A stretch of 64,000 nucleotides of DNA, from NCBI GenBank assembly GCA_947496605.1, contig CANMDF010000003.1:558001-622000 (forward strand), written 5' to 3'. Numbering within the stretch: position 1 is the first letter of the stretch; every line of letters begins with the position of its first letter. This document shows, piece after piece, positions 35,697 to 46,303 of the stretch. Position numbers and translations under genes: made by a program. This stretch comes from an uncultured Paracoccaceae bacterium. Its GTDB lineage: Bacteria > Pseudomonadota > Alphaproteobacteria > Rhodobacterales > Rhodobacteraceae. The notes beneath the pieces are model-generated. The model saw only the letters and a list, made by a program, of their open reading frames with translations, searched no databases and was not told where the DNA came from.

Positions 35697-36403
35697 CAGC
35701 TAACAGCCGCCAGTTGAATCGCAGTCAATTCACCCACACCTTTTTCGGCCAAGTCAACCAATCCATCCATCTGCGCACGCGTAAAGGTCGATCCTTCAGC
35801 AGACATCTGAATTTCAATCAATTTCCCACCGGTCATGACAAAGTTCCCGTCTACACCCGCCTCACTGTCCTCAGGATAATCCAGATCAAGCACCTCTTGC
35901 CCTGCATAAATCCCGCATGAAATCGCAGCAACCGGATCAATCAACGGATCGCTGATCACATCACCCGCTTTCATCAACTTCTGCACGGCCAGCTTCAAAG
36001 CAACCCAACCGCCGGTAATCGACGCACAACGCGTCCCGCCATCGGCCTGAATAACATCGCAATCCACAACAATTTGACGCTCACCCAAGGCAACCCGGTC
36101 AACACCAGCCCGCAATGACCGGCCAATCAGCCGCTGAATTTCTTGTGTGCGCCCTGATTGCCCATTCTTGGCTTCACGGCGCATGCGTGTGTTCGTCGCA
36201 CGTGGCAGCATACCGTATTCCGCCGTCACCCAACCAAGGCCAGAATTCTTCAAAAACGGCGGTACGCGTTCATCAATCGTCGCGGTGCACAAAACATGCG
36301 TGTTCCCGCATTTAATCAGGCAAGAGCCCTCGGCATGCATCGTCACGCCTGTCTCTATGGAAACTTCGCGCATTTCGTTCGTCTGACGGCCTGATGGACG
36401 CAT
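35696..36403 (-). CDS. rph: Ribonuclease PH
   Basis: RNase PH trims tRNA 3' ends by phosphorolysis. The 235-residue protein starts [19 protein letters not shown] at 36403; the longer frame upstream runs through the hrcA promoter and is rejected. The family motifs [15 protein letters not shown], the substrate-binding [18 protein letters not shown] and [19 protein letters not shown] are intact. It is divergent from hrcA, 115 bases away. Confidence 0.96.
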   Translation of the reverse strand: MRPSGRQTNEMREVSIETGVTMHAEGSCLIKCGNTHVLCTATIDERVPPFLKNSGLGWVTAEYGMLPRATNTRMRREAKNGQSGRTQEIQRLIGRSLRAGVDRVALGERQIVVDCDVIQADGGTRCASITGGWVALKLAVQKLMKAGDVISDPLIDPVAAISCGIYAGQEVLDLDYPEDSEAGVDGNFVMTGGKLIEIQMSAEGSTFTRAQMDGLVDLAEKGVGELTAIQLAAVS

Positions 36404-36518
36404 GGGGTCTCTCCTATCGGTTGCACTGGGGGGATACGCTGCCCACATATGAAATCCAACCCCGATTGACGCCCCCGCAAACTTCGTTTTAATTGCCCAG
36501 CCTTCAACCGAGGACCTG

Positions 36519-37583
36519 ATGACCGAACAACCGCCAAATATCGACGAAATGAACGATCGCTCACGCGAGGTGTTTCGGCGCGTGGTGGAAGGATACCTGG
36601 AAAGCGGTACACCTGTCGGGTCACGGACCCTGACGCGTGATTTTTCGGAAAAGATCAGCGCAGCGACAATCCGCAATGTCATGCAAGACCTAGAATTTCT
36701 GGGGCTGGTCGGTAGCCCCCATGTCAGTGCAGGACGCATTCCTACCCAATTGGGCCTGCGCATGTTCGTTGATGGTTTGCTAGAGGTTGGCGACTTAGAC
36801 GGCGAAGACCGCCAAAAGATTGACCGCACGCTGACGACCAATGACCAAGACGTCACATCTGTGCTTGATCAGGTAGGCACAGCTTTGTCTGGGGTAACTC
36901 ATGGCGCCAGCCTCGTGCTGACGCCCAAACATGAAGCACCCATCAAGCACATCGAATTCGTGTCACTCTCGCAAGATCGCGCCCTTGTCGTGTTGGTCTT
37001 TGGTGATGGCCACGTGGAAAACCGCGTCTTCACACCACCTCTTGGGCAAACACCGTCATCCATGCGTGAAGCGGCCAATTTTCTGAACGCGATCGCGGCG
37101 GGGCATACGTTGTCCGAACTCGGCGCCGTCATTGCCCGCGAAATTACTGCACGACGGCGGGAAATAGATACGCTTGCGGCAGAGCTGATCGCTGACGGTT
37201 TTGCCCTTTGGGAAAACGAAGGCGAAGCCACCGAACGGCTGATCGTGCGTGGGCGCGGGAATCTGTTGGGCGAGGGCGAAAATGAAGCAGATCTGGAACG
37301 GATCAGAACCCTCTTCGATGACCTAGAACGCAAGCGCGACATCGCCCAATTCCTTGATCTGGCCGAAGAAGGCGACGGCGTGCGCATTTTTATTGGCTCT
37401 GAGAACAAATTGTTCTCTTTATCGGGTTCATCTCTCGTCGTTTCCCCTTATATGAACGCCGACCGAAAGATTATTGGCGCGGTCGGTGTGATCGGGCCAA
37501 CACGGCTCAATTACGGGCGCATCGTGCCAATTGTGAATTATACTGCAAAGCTGGTTGGCAAAATGATCGCTGACCGCTCTTAA
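36519..37583 (+). CDS. hrcA: HrcA heat-shock repressor
   Basis: HrcA represses groESL-type genes by binding CIRCE elements and is kept active by GroEL. The 354-residue protein has an N-terminal winged helix ([20 protein letters not shown], then [20 protein letters not shown]), a GAF-like middle and the C-terminal segment [20 protein letters not shown]. The start ATG follows CGAGGACCTG. grpE lies 11 bases downstream. I found no CIRCE repeat in its own upstream region. Confidence 0.95.
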   Translation: MTEQPPNIDEMNDRSREVFRRVVEGYLESGTPVGSRTLTRDFSEKISAATIRNVMQDLEFLGLVGSPHVSAGRIPTQLGLRMFVDGLLEVGDLDGEDRQKIDRTLTTNDQDVTSVLDQVGTALSGVTHGASLVLTPKHEAPIKHIEFVSLSQDRALVVLVFGDGHVENRVFTPPLGQTPSSMREAANFLNAIAAGHTLSELGAVIAREITARRREIDTLAAELIADGFALWENEGEATERLIVRGRGNLLGEGENEADLERIRTLFDDLERKRDIAQFLDLAEEGDGVRIFIGSENKLFSLSGSSLVVSPYMNADRKIIGAVGVIGPTRLNYGRIVPIVNYTAKLVGKMIADRS

Positions 37584-37594
37584 AGGGAAGACAG

Positions 37595-38152
37595 ATGTCT
37601 GAGAAAGAAGAAGAGCTTCAAAGCCTTGATGAACTTGCTGCAGAAGGCGATGAGGTTGATTTTGATGCGGCCGAAGCCAGCTTTGATGAGATTGAGGCGC
37701 TGCGCGTCGAGCGTGATGAGTATCGCGACAAATTCATGCGCGGCTTGGCTGATATGGAAAACCTACGCAAACGTGCCGATCGTGACCGGCGTGAAGCTGA
37801 GGATTATGGCGGTTCAAAACTCGCCCGTGATATGCTGCCCGTATACGACAACATGCGCCGCGCGTTACAATCTGCTGCCGAAGCAGAGCAGGACGTAAAC
37901 AAAGCCTTGCTTGAAGGTGTAGAGCTAACCATGCGCGAGTTGATCAGTGTCTTCAAGAAGCATGGAATCGACCCTATTACACCAGAAGTCGGCGAAAAAT
38001 TCGATCCCAAGATGCATCAGGCCATGTTCGAAGCGCCGCTTCCTGATACCAAAGCAGGTGACATCATTCAGGTCGCCGCAGAAGGTTTCATGCTGCATGA
38101 TCGTCTGCTGCGCCCCGCGCAGGTCGGGGTTTCGTCAACACCCGCAAAGTAG
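37595..38152 (+). CDS. grpE: GrpE nucleotide-exchange factor for DnaK
   Basis: GrpE releases ADP from DnaK. The 185-residue protein has an acidic N-terminus, a long helical stretch (FDEIEALRVERDEYRDKFMR) with ADMENLRKRADRDR, and the C-terminal beta wing (ITPEVGEKFDPKMHQAMFEA, then LLRPAQVGVS). It follows hrcA by 11 bases with a GGGAAG ribosome-binding site. No dnaK or dnaJ is in the window. Confidence 0.96.
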   Translation: MSEKEEELQSLDELAAEGDEVDFDAAEASFDEIEALRVERDEYRDKFMRGLADMENLRKRADRDRREAEDYGGSKLARDMLPVYDNMRRALQSAAEAEQDVNKALLEGVELTMRELISVFKKHGIDPITPEVGEKFDPKMHQAMFEAPLPDTKAGDIIQVAAEGFMLHDRLLRPAQVGVSSTPAK

Positions 38153-38231
38153 GTCGCTTTTCGTTTTGATACGTGTACCCCGGTGTTACCGCTTGCTGAC
38201 ATGCGGTGCCATCGGGCTGCTTGAGCCGTGT

Positions 38232-39524
38232 TCAGCGGTACTCTGTGAAATCCGACAGAGGTTTGTTCTCAATGACTGCGTCATAGATGCGTAACGTGTA
38301 CTTCGCTTTTTCGTCCCAGTCGTAGTAATTTGTCGCATAGGCTTCCGCCTTCTCGGCCATTTCCACATGGCGATCAGGTTCTGACAGGCACCCTTCCATT
38401 GCGGCACGGTAATCCTGAACCAAACCTTCCATTGATTGCAACGGCACCCTTACACCGCGGTCACTTGCGACCAGGTCTCCGGGCGCGCCGTAGTCGGTGA
38501 CAATACAAACCATGCCAGAGGCCATTGCTTCGATCACAACGCCGGCGCCAAGTTCGCGGATCGAAGGAAAGACAAAAGCGTCACACGTCCGCATGAATTC
38601 GGCGACTTCGGCTTGTGTCTTTAGCCCTTCGAAAATGACACGCTTTTCCGCCCCCGCATCAGCGACCATACGTTCAAGCCGTTCCTGCTCTGGTCCGCTG
38701 CCGACAATATGTAAAATGTGCCCTTCCAGCGCGGGGCTGTCGCAAAAAGCCTTCACTACGGCTTCTGGAACTTTGTAGGGCACCAGCCGACCGGCAAACA
38801 GAAAACGCTTCTGTCCATCGCCATCAAAAGGTTTACTTCGGCCTTTGCTGTGAAAGACATCGGGATCAAACCCGATTTCCGGGAATGGCACGATAGTGTC
38901 AGCTTTGGCCGCCGAAAGATCATCAATTGTATGTTGAAAAGCTGCCAAAACACAGGATGCATTTCGGTAAGTTGATCGCGCGAAAGGAAGATATCGATAC
39001 AGCCCACGCAGCTTTCTCAACCCTTCACGCTCGCGTTTTTGTTCATTGGAAAAGGCGGCTGGCCAGTCCAGGTTTCCGTTGAGGGGGCCAATTACAAAGG
39101 GCTGACGTGTGCGGCCGGCGACGAAGCTGGGTAAAGTCGGCGACATTGGCGTGATGCGGTGTATCAAGTCGAAAGAGTTTGCATTCAGCTGCTTGCGAAA
39201 CATCGCCAGCGCCTGCCGTTCAAAGGCAACATATGGCAGGTAAGCCATCATCTGATTTGTTGACCAGGCCACCTCATTCCCGCCGCGCAAAAACTTTGAA
39301 AACCGATGCATAGGTGCAGCAATCCACTCGTTGTCGACGTAACGGGTGATGCCTGTAAGTTCGCCTTCTTTTTCGATATTTTCCTTGTTTCGGATATGCG
39401 TGACCAGCGTCACATCAGCGACCTTGGACAGTGCGCGCGCGTATTTATATCCAACAACCGGCAGGGAAGGCCATTCAGGGTTACAGTCGTCAGCAAGAAC
39501 AAGGATGCGTGGAACAGAAGACAT
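38232..39524 (-). CDS. GT4-type glycosyltransferase
   Basis: The 430-residue protein has the two Rossmann domains of a GT-B glycosyltransferase family 4 enzyme. The acceptor-side start is RILVLADDCNPEWPSLPVVG; the donor side has FLFAGRLVPYKVPEAVVKAF, IVGSGPEQERLERM and the EX7E motif in ELGAGVVIEAMASGMVCIVT. The Leu-rich central region (FVIGPLNGNLDWPAAFSNEQ) resembles enzymes that act on exopolysaccharide or lipid acceptors. No signal peptide. It stands alone between convergent grpE and upstream mutS, so the substrate cannot be named. Confidence 0.85.
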   Translation of the reverse strand: MSSVPRILVLADDCNPEWPSLPVVGYKYARALSKVADVTLVTHIRNKENIEKEGELTGITRYVDNEWIAAPMHRFSKFLRGGNEVAWSTNQMMAYLPYVAFERQALAMFRKQLNANSFDLIHRITPMSPTLPSFVAGRTRQPFVIGPLNGNLDWPAAFSNEQKREREGLRKLRGLYRYLPFARSTYRNASCVLAAFQHTIDDLSAAKADTIVPFPEIGFDPDVFHSKGRSKPFDGDGQKRFLFAGRLVPYKVPEAVVKAFCDSPALEGHILHIVGSGPEQERLERMVADAGAEKRVIFEGLKTQAEVAEFMRTCDAFVFPSIRELGAGVVIEAMASGMVCIVTDYGAPGDLVASDRGVRVPLQSMEGLVQDYRAAMEGCLSEPDRHVEMAEKAEAYATNYYDWDEKAKYTLRIYDAVIENKPLSDFTEYR

Positions 39525-39665
39525 AGATCACCTAAAAATAGCATTTCTAGTTATGACACGAGCAAAAAACCCGACAGAGCTTACCTCTCTGCCTCGGTTA
39601 CGACTTAGATCGCAGTTTATAAATCAATTCAAGCGCGTCCCGAGCGCTGGATTAGGATGGTGACT

Positions 39666-42302
39666 TCACCCATCTTCCACCATGCTCCGCAGTTCATAAA
39701 TTAACGCCAAAGCGTCTTTCGGCGTCAGGTCGTCAGGGAACACACCCTTCAAAGCGTCCTCGACTTTGGATGATTTCACTGGCGTGGGTTTTGGCGCAGG
39801 GGTCGCTGCAAACAACGGCAGATCATCAATAATCGCCTTGCGCGAACTGCCGCCCTCACGCTCACCTCTTTCAAGCGCGTCCAAAACCACTTTCGCCCGC
39901 TCAACAACAACGGGCGGTAACCCCGCCAAACGGGCCACTTGGACCCCATAGCTACGATCAGCCGTGCCGCGTTTGACTTCATGCAGGAAGATGACATCGC
40001 CTTCCCACTCCTTGACGGTGACAGTCGCGTTGTCGACGCCGTCTAATTTTGCGGATAGCGCTGACATTTCGTGATAATGCGTCGCAAAGAGTGCGCGGCA
40101 TCTGTTCACATCATGCAGATGTTCTAATGTCGCCCAAGCAATAGATAGACCGTCATAGGTCGCCGTCCCCCGCCCAATCTCATCCAGTATCACCAGCGCC
40201 CGATCATCGGCTTGGTTCAAGATTGCCGCCGTTTCGACCATTTCGACCATAAATGTGGACCGCCCCCGTGCGAGGTCGTCTGAAGCGCCAACGCGACTAA
40301 AGATCTGGCTGACAATTCCAATGTGGGCATTATGTGCAGGCACAAAGCTTCCCATTTGAGCCAGTATCGCAAGTAATGCGTTCTGCCTAAGAAATGTCGA
40401 TTTACCCGCCATGTTTGGGCCGGTCAGTAGCCAAATTGGCGCATCAGTTAGCCCGCAATCGTTGGCAATGAAGGGCGCGCCATCCTTTTGCAGGGCAGCT
40501 TCAACAACCGGATGACGGCCACCCGAAATGTCAAATGCGCGACTATCATCAACTTTGGGCCGGACCCAGTTTTCAGTTGTGGCAAGATGGGAAAGTGCGG
40601 CCATCAGATCAATCTCAGACAGCGCGCGCGCGAGCGCACCCAAGGGCCCGGCTTGTGCAATAATTGCATCAGTTAGGGCGGAATAGAGCCGCTTTTCAAT
40701 TTCCAATGCGCGGCCACCGGCATTGAGAATGCGCGTTTCTATCTCGGACAATTCAACAGTCGTAAACCGTACCTGATTGGCGGTTGTTTGGCGGTGAATG
40801 AAGGTTTCATTCAATGGGGGGGCCATCATCTTGTCAGCGTGTGTGGCTGTTGTTTCAATAAAATAGCCAAGCACATTGTTGTGTTTGATCTTCAACGAAG
40901 CCACACCGGAGGCTTCGATAAACTCAGCTTGCATTGATGCGATGACTGATCGGCCTTCGTCGCGCAGTGTGCGTGCCTCGTCCAGTTCAGCATCATAATT
41001 TGGCGCGATAAATCCACCATCCCGCGCCAAAAGGGGCGGTTCGGCAATCAATGCTTCATCCAGCAGGTCCAACAACCCATCATGACCAATCAAATTCTTG
41101 GCGGCGTCTGCCAAAATTTGAGGCATCCCCTCCGGCAGTGTTTCTGAAAGCAGCGCTGCCTGCCCAATCGTGTTGCGAATGGCGGCCATATCGCGTGGTC
41201 CGCCACGATCAAGCGCCAGCCGCGACAACGCGCGGTCAAGGTCATGCACACCCCGAAGCGCGTCACGCATGTCACCAGCTAATCGGGCATTTTCTGCTAA
41301 GAAAGACACTGAATCCAGGCGCGACGCGATGACATCGACACTGCAAGAAGGCGAAGCCAAGCGCCGCTCTAACAAACGAGCACCACCAGCCGTTGCAGTG
41401 CGATCGATGCAATGCAAAAGTGACCCTTGTTTTGCGCCATTTATCGTATGTGTCAGCTCAAGCGATTTCCGCGTTGCCGCATCGATTTGCATCGCCGCTG
41501 ACTGACCTTCTTGGACAGGCGGGCGCAGCAAAGGTAGGTTTCCGCGTTGTGTGATCTCGAGGTATTCAGCAACCGCTGACATGGCACCGATTTCTGCGCG
41601 ACTAAAACCACCGAAGGCATCGAGTGACCCAACCTTATACAGTTTGCAAAGGCGTTTCTCACCCGCAGTGCTGTCAAATGCCGCCGCCCCCAAAGTTGTA
41701 AGGGTCGCACCAGAATCAGACACTGTTTCAGCCCAATTTGCCTCATTTCCATCTGCGACTATCACCTCACGCGGTGTAAGCCGGGCCAGTTCCGGCCCAA
41801 GCCGGGCCCCAGCACATGGCATCACATGGAATGCTCCTGTAGATATATCTACCCAAGCCAATGCGCCGTCATTGCGTACCTGATGGAACGCAGCCAAAAA
41901 GTTGTGTCGCCGCGCATCCAACAGCGAATCTTCTGTCAAAGTGCCCGGCGTGACCAATCTCACGACTTCGCGCTTCACCACGGCCTTGTAGCCGCGTTTT
42001 TTGGCCTCTGCCGGGCTTTCCATTTGCTCGCACACCGCGACACGGAACCCTTTGCGGATCAATGTTAGAAAATACCCTTCGGCGGCATGATGCGGAACAC
42101 CACACATGGGAATGTCCTGATCATCGTGCTTGCCGCGTTTTGTGAGCGCGATATCCAACGCTTCAGCCGCAGCCACAGCATCGTCAAAGAACATCTCATA
42201 GAAATCACCCATACGGTAAAACAGGATCGCATCCGGATGATCTGCTTTGATTTCTAGATATTGCGCCATCATAGGCGTTGTGGTGGCTTTGGTGCTGGTC
42301 AT
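39666..42302 (-). CDS. mutS: DNA mismatch repair protein MutS
   Basis: MutS recognises mispairs and starts methyl-independent or -directed repair. The 878-residue protein has the mismatch-binding motif FYRMGDFYEMFFDDA with the Phe-x-Glu pair, the connector and lever domains, and the ATPase domain with Walker A GPNMAGKS (about 628-635), Walker B LVILDEIGRGT and the FATHYHEMSAL segment. A C-terminal tail completes it. It is separated by 122 bases from the divergent maeB gene. Confidence 0.97.
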   Translation of the reverse strand: MTSTKATTTPMMAQYLEIKADHPDAILFYRMGDFYEMFFDDAVAAAEALDIALTKRGKHDDQDIPMCGVPHHAAEGYFLTLIRKGFRVAVCEQMESPAEAKKRGYKAVVKREVVRLVTPGTLTEDSLLDARRHNFLAAFHQVRNDGALAWVDISTGAFHVMPCAGARLGPELARLTPREVIVADGNEANWAETVSDSGATLTTLGAAAFDSTAGEKRLCKLYKVGSLDAFGGFSRAEIGAMSAVAEYLEITQRGNLPLLRPPVQEGQSAAMQIDAATRKSLELTHTINGAKQGSLLHCIDRTATAGGARLLERRLASPSCSVDVIASRLDSVSFLAENARLAGDMRDALRGVHDLDRALSRLALDRGGPRDMAAIRNTIGQAALLSETLPEGMPQILADAAKNLIGHDGLLDLLDEALIAEPPLLARDGGFIAPNYDAELDEARTLRDEGRSVIASMQAEFIEASGVASLKIKHNNVLGYFIETTATHADKMMAPPLNETFIHRQTTANQVRFTTVELSEIETRILNAGGRALEIEKRLYSALTDAIIAQAGPLGALARALSEIDLMAALSHLATTENWVRPKVDDSRAFDISGGRHPVVEAALQKDGAPFIANDCGLTDAPIWLLTGPNMAGKSTFLRQNALLAILAQMGSFVPAHNAHIGIVSQIFSRVGASDDLARGRSTFMVEMVETAAILNQADDRALVILDEIGRGTATYDGLSIAWATLEHLHDVNRCRALFATHYHEMSALSAKLDGVDNATVTVKEWEGDVIFLHEVKRGTADRSYGVQVARLAGLPPVVVERAKVVLDALERGEREGGSSRKAIIDDLPLFAATPAPKPTPVKSSKVEDALKGVFPDDLTPKDALALIYELRSMVEDG

Positions 42303-42424
42303 GCATCCCCCCGGATCATCCCACGCACATTAACAGCCCATGTTAGCGACGAAACCCCGAAATGAACCCGTTGCGGCCTTGTGCCTGAACCCGCTATGTC
42401 TTGTGGGCTTATCAGGGGGAAATA

Positions 42425-44680
42425 ATGACCAAGAATAAACTCACACGCGAAGATGCGTTGCAGTTCCACATGCAGCCAAGTCCCGGTAAGTGGGAAATTC
42501 AGGCCACCGTGCCGATGACAACGCAGCGGGATCTATCGCTTGCGTATTCACCAGGTGTCGCGATTCCCTGTGAAGAAATCGCAGCCGACCCAGCGCTTGC
42601 CTATGATTATACAAACAAAGGCAATTTGGTTGCTGTTATTTCTAACGGTACGGCTGTCTTGGGGCTTGGAAACCTTGGTGCGCTTGGCAGTAAGCCAGTG
42701 ATGGAAGGCAAGTCAGTTCTGTTCAAACGCTTTGCCGATGTGAATTCGATCGACATCGAACTTGATACTGAAGACCCCGATGAATTCATCAAAGCCGTCA
42801 AACTGATGGGCCCCACGTTTGGCGGCATCAATTTGGAAGATATCAAAGCACCGGAGTGCTTTATCATCGAACAGATGCTCAAAGAGCAGATGGATATTCC
42901 TGTTTTCCACGATGACCAGCATGGCACGGCGGTGATTTGCGCCGCAGGTCTGCTGAACGCCCTTCATCTTTCGGGCAAAAAGATTGAGGACGTAAAAATC
43001 GTTCTGAATGGTGCAGGTGCCGCTGGCATTGCTTGTCTAGAGCTTCTTAAATCGATGGGCGCGAAGCATGACAACTGCATCATGTGCGACACCAAAGGTG
43101 TTATCTATCAAGGCCGAACCGAGGGTATGAACCAATGGAAATCAGCCCATGCCGCCAATACCAAGGCCCGTTCTCTGGATGATGCGATGAAGGGGTGTGA
43201 TGTGTTTCTTGGGGTCAGTGCAAAAGGCGCTGTAACCCAAGAAATGGTGTCTAACATGGCAGAAAACCCGGTTATCTTCGCGATGGCTAACCCTGATCCA
43301 GAAATCACGCCAGAAGATGCCCATGCTGTTCGTGAAGATGCGATCGTTGCCACGGGGCGCAGCGATTATCCGAACCAAGTGAACAATGTACTTGGTTTTC
43401 CGTACCTTTTCCGTGGCGCACTGGATATCCATGCACGTGCGATCAATGATGAAATGAAAATCGCCTGTGCCGAGGCGCTTGCTGCGTTAGCCCGGGAAGA
43501 TGTGCCTGACGAAGTTGCCATGGCATACGGTAAAAAGCTGACTTTCGGGCGCGACTATATCATCCCCACGCCTTTCGACCCCCGTCTGATTCACCGCATC
43601 CCAACTGCCGTAGCCCAAGCAGGTATGAAAACCGGTGTTGCTCGCCGCCCAATCGTGGATATGGATGCGTATGAGCTGTCTTTGAAATCGCGGATGGACC
43701 CAACGCAGTCAATCTTGCGCAGTCTAAACGCTCGGGCGCGTTCTAACCAATCTACTGTTGTTTTTGCGGAAGGGGATGACCCACGCGTCTTGCGTGCGGC
43801 GGTCATGTATCAGCGATCTGGCATGGGCAAAGCATTGGTTGTTGGCCGTGATGATGATGTGAGGGAAAAACTGACGGCAGAAGGTTTGGCCGATGCCTAT
43901 GACGAGCTTGAAATCGTCAATGCCGGGACGACAGCGCATTTGGAAACATACAAGAACTTTCTCTATGAACGCCTGCAGCGCAAAGGCTTCGATGCCCAAG
44001 ATGTTCATCGCCTTGCCGCACGCGATCGGCATGTTTTTGCAGCACTGATCCTTGCGCATGGCCATGCTGATGGCATGATCACAGGTGCAACCCGCAAGTC
44101 AGCGCATATTCTTGAGTTGATTAACCATGTCTTTGACGCCGAACCACATCACGGCGCAGTCGGTGTCACTGCTGTCTTGCATAACGGTCGTATTGTCCTG
44201 ATTTCTGATACTTTGGTCCATGAATGGCCCGATGAAAACGATCTCGCTGACATTGCTGAACGCGGTGCTGCTGTTGCGCGGGAACTTGGGCTTGAGCCTC
44301 GGGTCGCGTTTCTGTCTTTTTCAACCTTTGGATATCCCGTGTCTGAACGCGCCGAAAAGATGCATCATGCGCCAAAGGTGCTGGATGCGCGGAACGCAGA
44401 CTTTGAGTATGAGGGTGAAATGACGGTTGATGTGGCGTTGAACGTGAATGCGCAGGAAAATTACCCATTCCAGCGTTTGACAGGTCCCGCGAATGTCTTG
44501 GTTGTCCCTGCACGGCACTCGGCCTCAATTTCGGTCAAGCTGATGCAGGAAATGGCGGGAGCGACAGTGATCGGTCCTATTCTGTCCGGTATCGGTAAAC
44601 CAATCCAGATTTGCTCAACCGGATCGACGGTGAACGATATCATGAACATGGCCGTCATTGCAGCTTGCAAGGTTGACTGA
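42425..44680 (+). CDS. maeB: NADP-dependent malic enzyme fused to phosphotransacetylase-like domain
   Basis: The enzyme decarboxylates malate to pyruvate with NADP. The 751-residue protein starts MTKNKLTREDALQFHMQPSP at 42425 after AGGGGGA. Residues 1-430 form the malic-enzyme part (YTNKGNLVAVISNGTAVLGL, FHDDQHGTAV, and NAD-binding GAGAAGIACLELL). Residues about 440-751 form a phosphotransacetylase-like domain (VVFAEGDDPRVLRAA, ILAHGHADGMITGATR), which in this family binds acetyl-CoA as regulator and often lacks Pta activity. Its stop overlaps the next kinase by one base. Confidence 0.95.
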   Translation: MTKNKLTREDALQFHMQPSPGKWEIQATVPMTTQRDLSLAYSPGVAIPCEEIAADPALAYDYTNKGNLVAVISNGTAVLGLGNLGALGSKPVMEGKSVLFKRFADVNSIDIELDTEDPDEFIKAVKLMGPTFGGINLEDIKAPECFIIEQMLKEQMDIPVFHDDQHGTAVICAAGLLNALHLSGKKIEDVKIVLNGAGAAGIACLELLKSMGAKHDNCIMCDTKGVIYQGRTEGMNQWKSAHAANTKARSLDDAMKGCDVFLGVSAKGAVTQEMVSNMAENPVIFAMANPDPEITPEDAHAVREDAIVATGRSDYPNQVNNVLGFPYLFRGALDIHARAINDEMKIACAEALAALAREDVPDEVAMAYGKKLTFGRDYIIPTPFDPRLIHRIPTAVAQAGMKTGVARRPIVDMDAYELSLKSRMDPTQSILRSLNARARSNQSTVVFAEGDDPRVLRAAVMYQRSGMGKALVVGRDDDVREKLTAEGLADAYDELEIVNAGTTAHLETYKNFLYERLQRKGFDAQDVHRLAARDRHVFAALILAHGHADGMITGATRKSAHILELINHVFDAEPHHGAVGVTAVLHNGRIVLISDTLVHEWPDENDLADIAERGAAVARELGLEPRVAFLSFSTFGYPVSERAEKMHHAPKVLDARNADFEYEGEMTVDVALNVNAQENYPFQRLTGPANVLVVPARHSASISVKLMQEMAGATVIGPILSGIGKPIQICSTGSTVNDIMNMAVIAACKVD

Positions 44681-45543
44681 TGGCAATCTGGAACCTTGGT
44701 TCGATTAACGCGGATTTCGTTTATAGCGTGCCGCATATCCCCGCGCCGGGCGAAACGCTGTCATCAACAAAGCGTCAGGTCTTCCTTGGTGGGAAGGGTA
44801 CCAATATGTCTGTTGCGGCCGCCCGTGCTGCTGCACGAGTGCACCACATTGGTGCCGTTGGCGAAGATGGGCGCTGGGCAGTTGAAAGGCTGCTCGAATA
44901 CGGTGTCGATACACGCAATATCGCTGTGTTAGACACTGAAACCGCCCAAGCGATCATTATGGTCGACCGCGCCGGCGAAAACGCAATAGTCCTACATCCG
45001 GGCGCGAACGCAGAGATACCGCAGGTTACTTTGCAAGCCGCAATGGCTGAGGCAGAAACAGGTGATTGGTTGATCATTCAAAACGAAACCAACCTTCAGC
45101 GCACTGCTGCCGAAATGGGCAAAAAGTTGGGATTGCAGGTCGCCTATGCGGCAGCGCCTTTTGATGCAGAGCGGGTACAGGCGGTGTTACCTCATCTCGA
45201 TTTTCTAATTCTGAATGCGGTTGAAGCAGAACAGCTACAATCTGCAATAGGCCAAGGCCCTGGTGATTTGCCGGTACGCGATGTGATCGTTACACTTGGG
45301 TCTGAGGGTGCTGATTGGTACGGCGACGCAGGAAAAGAACATTTTCCCGCAATCAAAGTGGACCCTGTCGATACAACAGGCGCCGGCGATACCTTTACCG
45401 GTTATGTCTTGGCGGGCCTCGACCGAGGCATGCCAATGGCCCAAGCGATCAGTCAAGCCACCAAAGCAGGCGCATTGATGGTCACCCGTCACGGTACGGC
45501 GGATGTTATCCCTGATTTATCCGAGGTTCAGGCGTTTCAGTGA
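44680..45543 (+). CDS. PfkB-family sugar kinase (ribokinase-like)
   Basis: The 287-residue protein has the two PfkB signatures: [20 protein letters not shown] near residue 32 and [20 protein letters not shown] near 230, with the catalytic Asp in AGD. It is shorter than typical ribokinase (about 305) but complete. [12 protein letters not shown] is the ATP-binding segment. Ribose or another pentose is likely, but no transporter or sugar operon is adjacent, so the substrate is not certain. The ATG shares one base with the maeB stop (TGATGG). It is convergent with msrA, overlapping by 7 bases. Confidence 0.88.
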   Translation: MAIWNLGSINADFVYSVPHIPAPGETLSSTKRQVFLGGKGTNMSVAAARAAARVHHIGAVGEDGRWAVERLLEYGVDTRNIAVLDTETAQAIIMVDRAGENAIVLHPGANAEIPQVTLQAAMAEAETGDWLIIQNETNLQRTAAEMGKKLGLQVAYAAAPFDAERVQAVLPHLDFLILNAVEAEQLQSAIGQGPGDLPVRDVIVTLGSEGADWYGDAGKEHFPAIKVDPVDTTGAGDTFTGYVLAGLDRGMPMAQAISQATKAGALMVTRHGTADVIPDLSEVQAFQ

Positions 45544-46169
45544 CCGCTGGCAAATGGTGCGGCATCGCCCCAAAGTTCGGTCACGCGCTGATCACGGCCA
45601 CATGCATTGCGGTAAAATGCATAGGCCTCTGATTGAATTTTGATCCCACGGCGCGTCACGATGCGACTTTCGCCTTTGTAGTAATCCTGATGATAGGCTT
45701 CGGCCTCATAAAACGTCGCAGTATCTAGGATTGGTGTGACAATCCGCTGCCCCAGATCGCGCTGAGCTGCGGCTTTGGCAGCCTCTGCAGCTGCGCGTTC
45801 CGCTGGGTTAGACACGAAAATAGCGGTACGATAGGCATCGCCACGGTCACAAAACTGGCCACCTGCGTCGGTTGGGTCAACTGACCGAAAGAAAGCATAC
45901 AAAAGCTGGTCATAAGATACAGTGTCAGCATCATAGGTGATTTCCACAGCCTCATAGTGGCCCGAGCCCTTAAGCGTATCGTAGACTGGGTTCACAGTTG
46001 TCCCGCCCGTATACCCGGACACGACCTCACTCACGCCCTCGACTTTTTCAAAGTCACTTTCGATGCACCAAAAGCATCCTCCAGCGAGAACTGTGGTTTG
46101 AATGTCATCTGCCGCCGCCGTCTGGGCGAAAGGCAAGAGTGCAATTGTAAGGGCAAGTGGTTTTAGCAT
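45537..46169 (-). CDS. msrA: Peptide methionine-S-sulfoxide reductase, exported form
   Basis: MsrA repairs oxidised methionine. The 210-residue protein has a signal peptide ([20 protein letters not shown]) followed by the active site GGCFWC with Cys32 and Cys35 (numbers include the signal). Downstream are [14 protein letters not shown], the [11 protein letters not shown] motif and the C-terminal [10 protein letters not shown]. The signal suggests a periplasmic enzyme, where reductant would have to come from a membrane relay and not cytoplasmic thioredoxin. No msrB is nearby. Confidence 0.93.
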   Translation of the reverse strand: MLKPLALTIALLPFAQTAAADDIQTTVLAGGCFWCIESDFEKVEGVSEVVSGYTGGTTVNPVYDTLKGSGHYEAVEITYDADTVSYDQLLYAFFRSVDPTDAGGQFCDRGDAYRTAIFVSNPAERAAAEAAKAAAQRDLGQRIVTPILDTATFYEAEAYHQDYYKGESRIVTRRGIKIQSEAYAFYRNACGRDQRVTELWGDAAPFASGH

Positions 46170-46303
46170 GTGGAGGTCTCCTTTGCATTAGATGTGCAGC
46201 TGTCCGACGCCAAAATCTATGGCTGTAGCCAATTCTCACGCGCTCTTTACCTCTTGGAACAGTTTGTGAGCTGGCCTAGCGTCACGATTAAGGGAGAACA
46301 AGA

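Noticed and set aside
36404-36518. CIRCE repeat or RpoH promoter before hrcA
   Set aside because: I looked for the inverted repeat with TTAGCACTC arms and for a heat-shock promoter and found nothing convincing.
36404-36856. N-terminal extension of RNase PH
   Set aside because: It would run across the hrcA start. The protein from 36403 already has the full RNase PH length and start.
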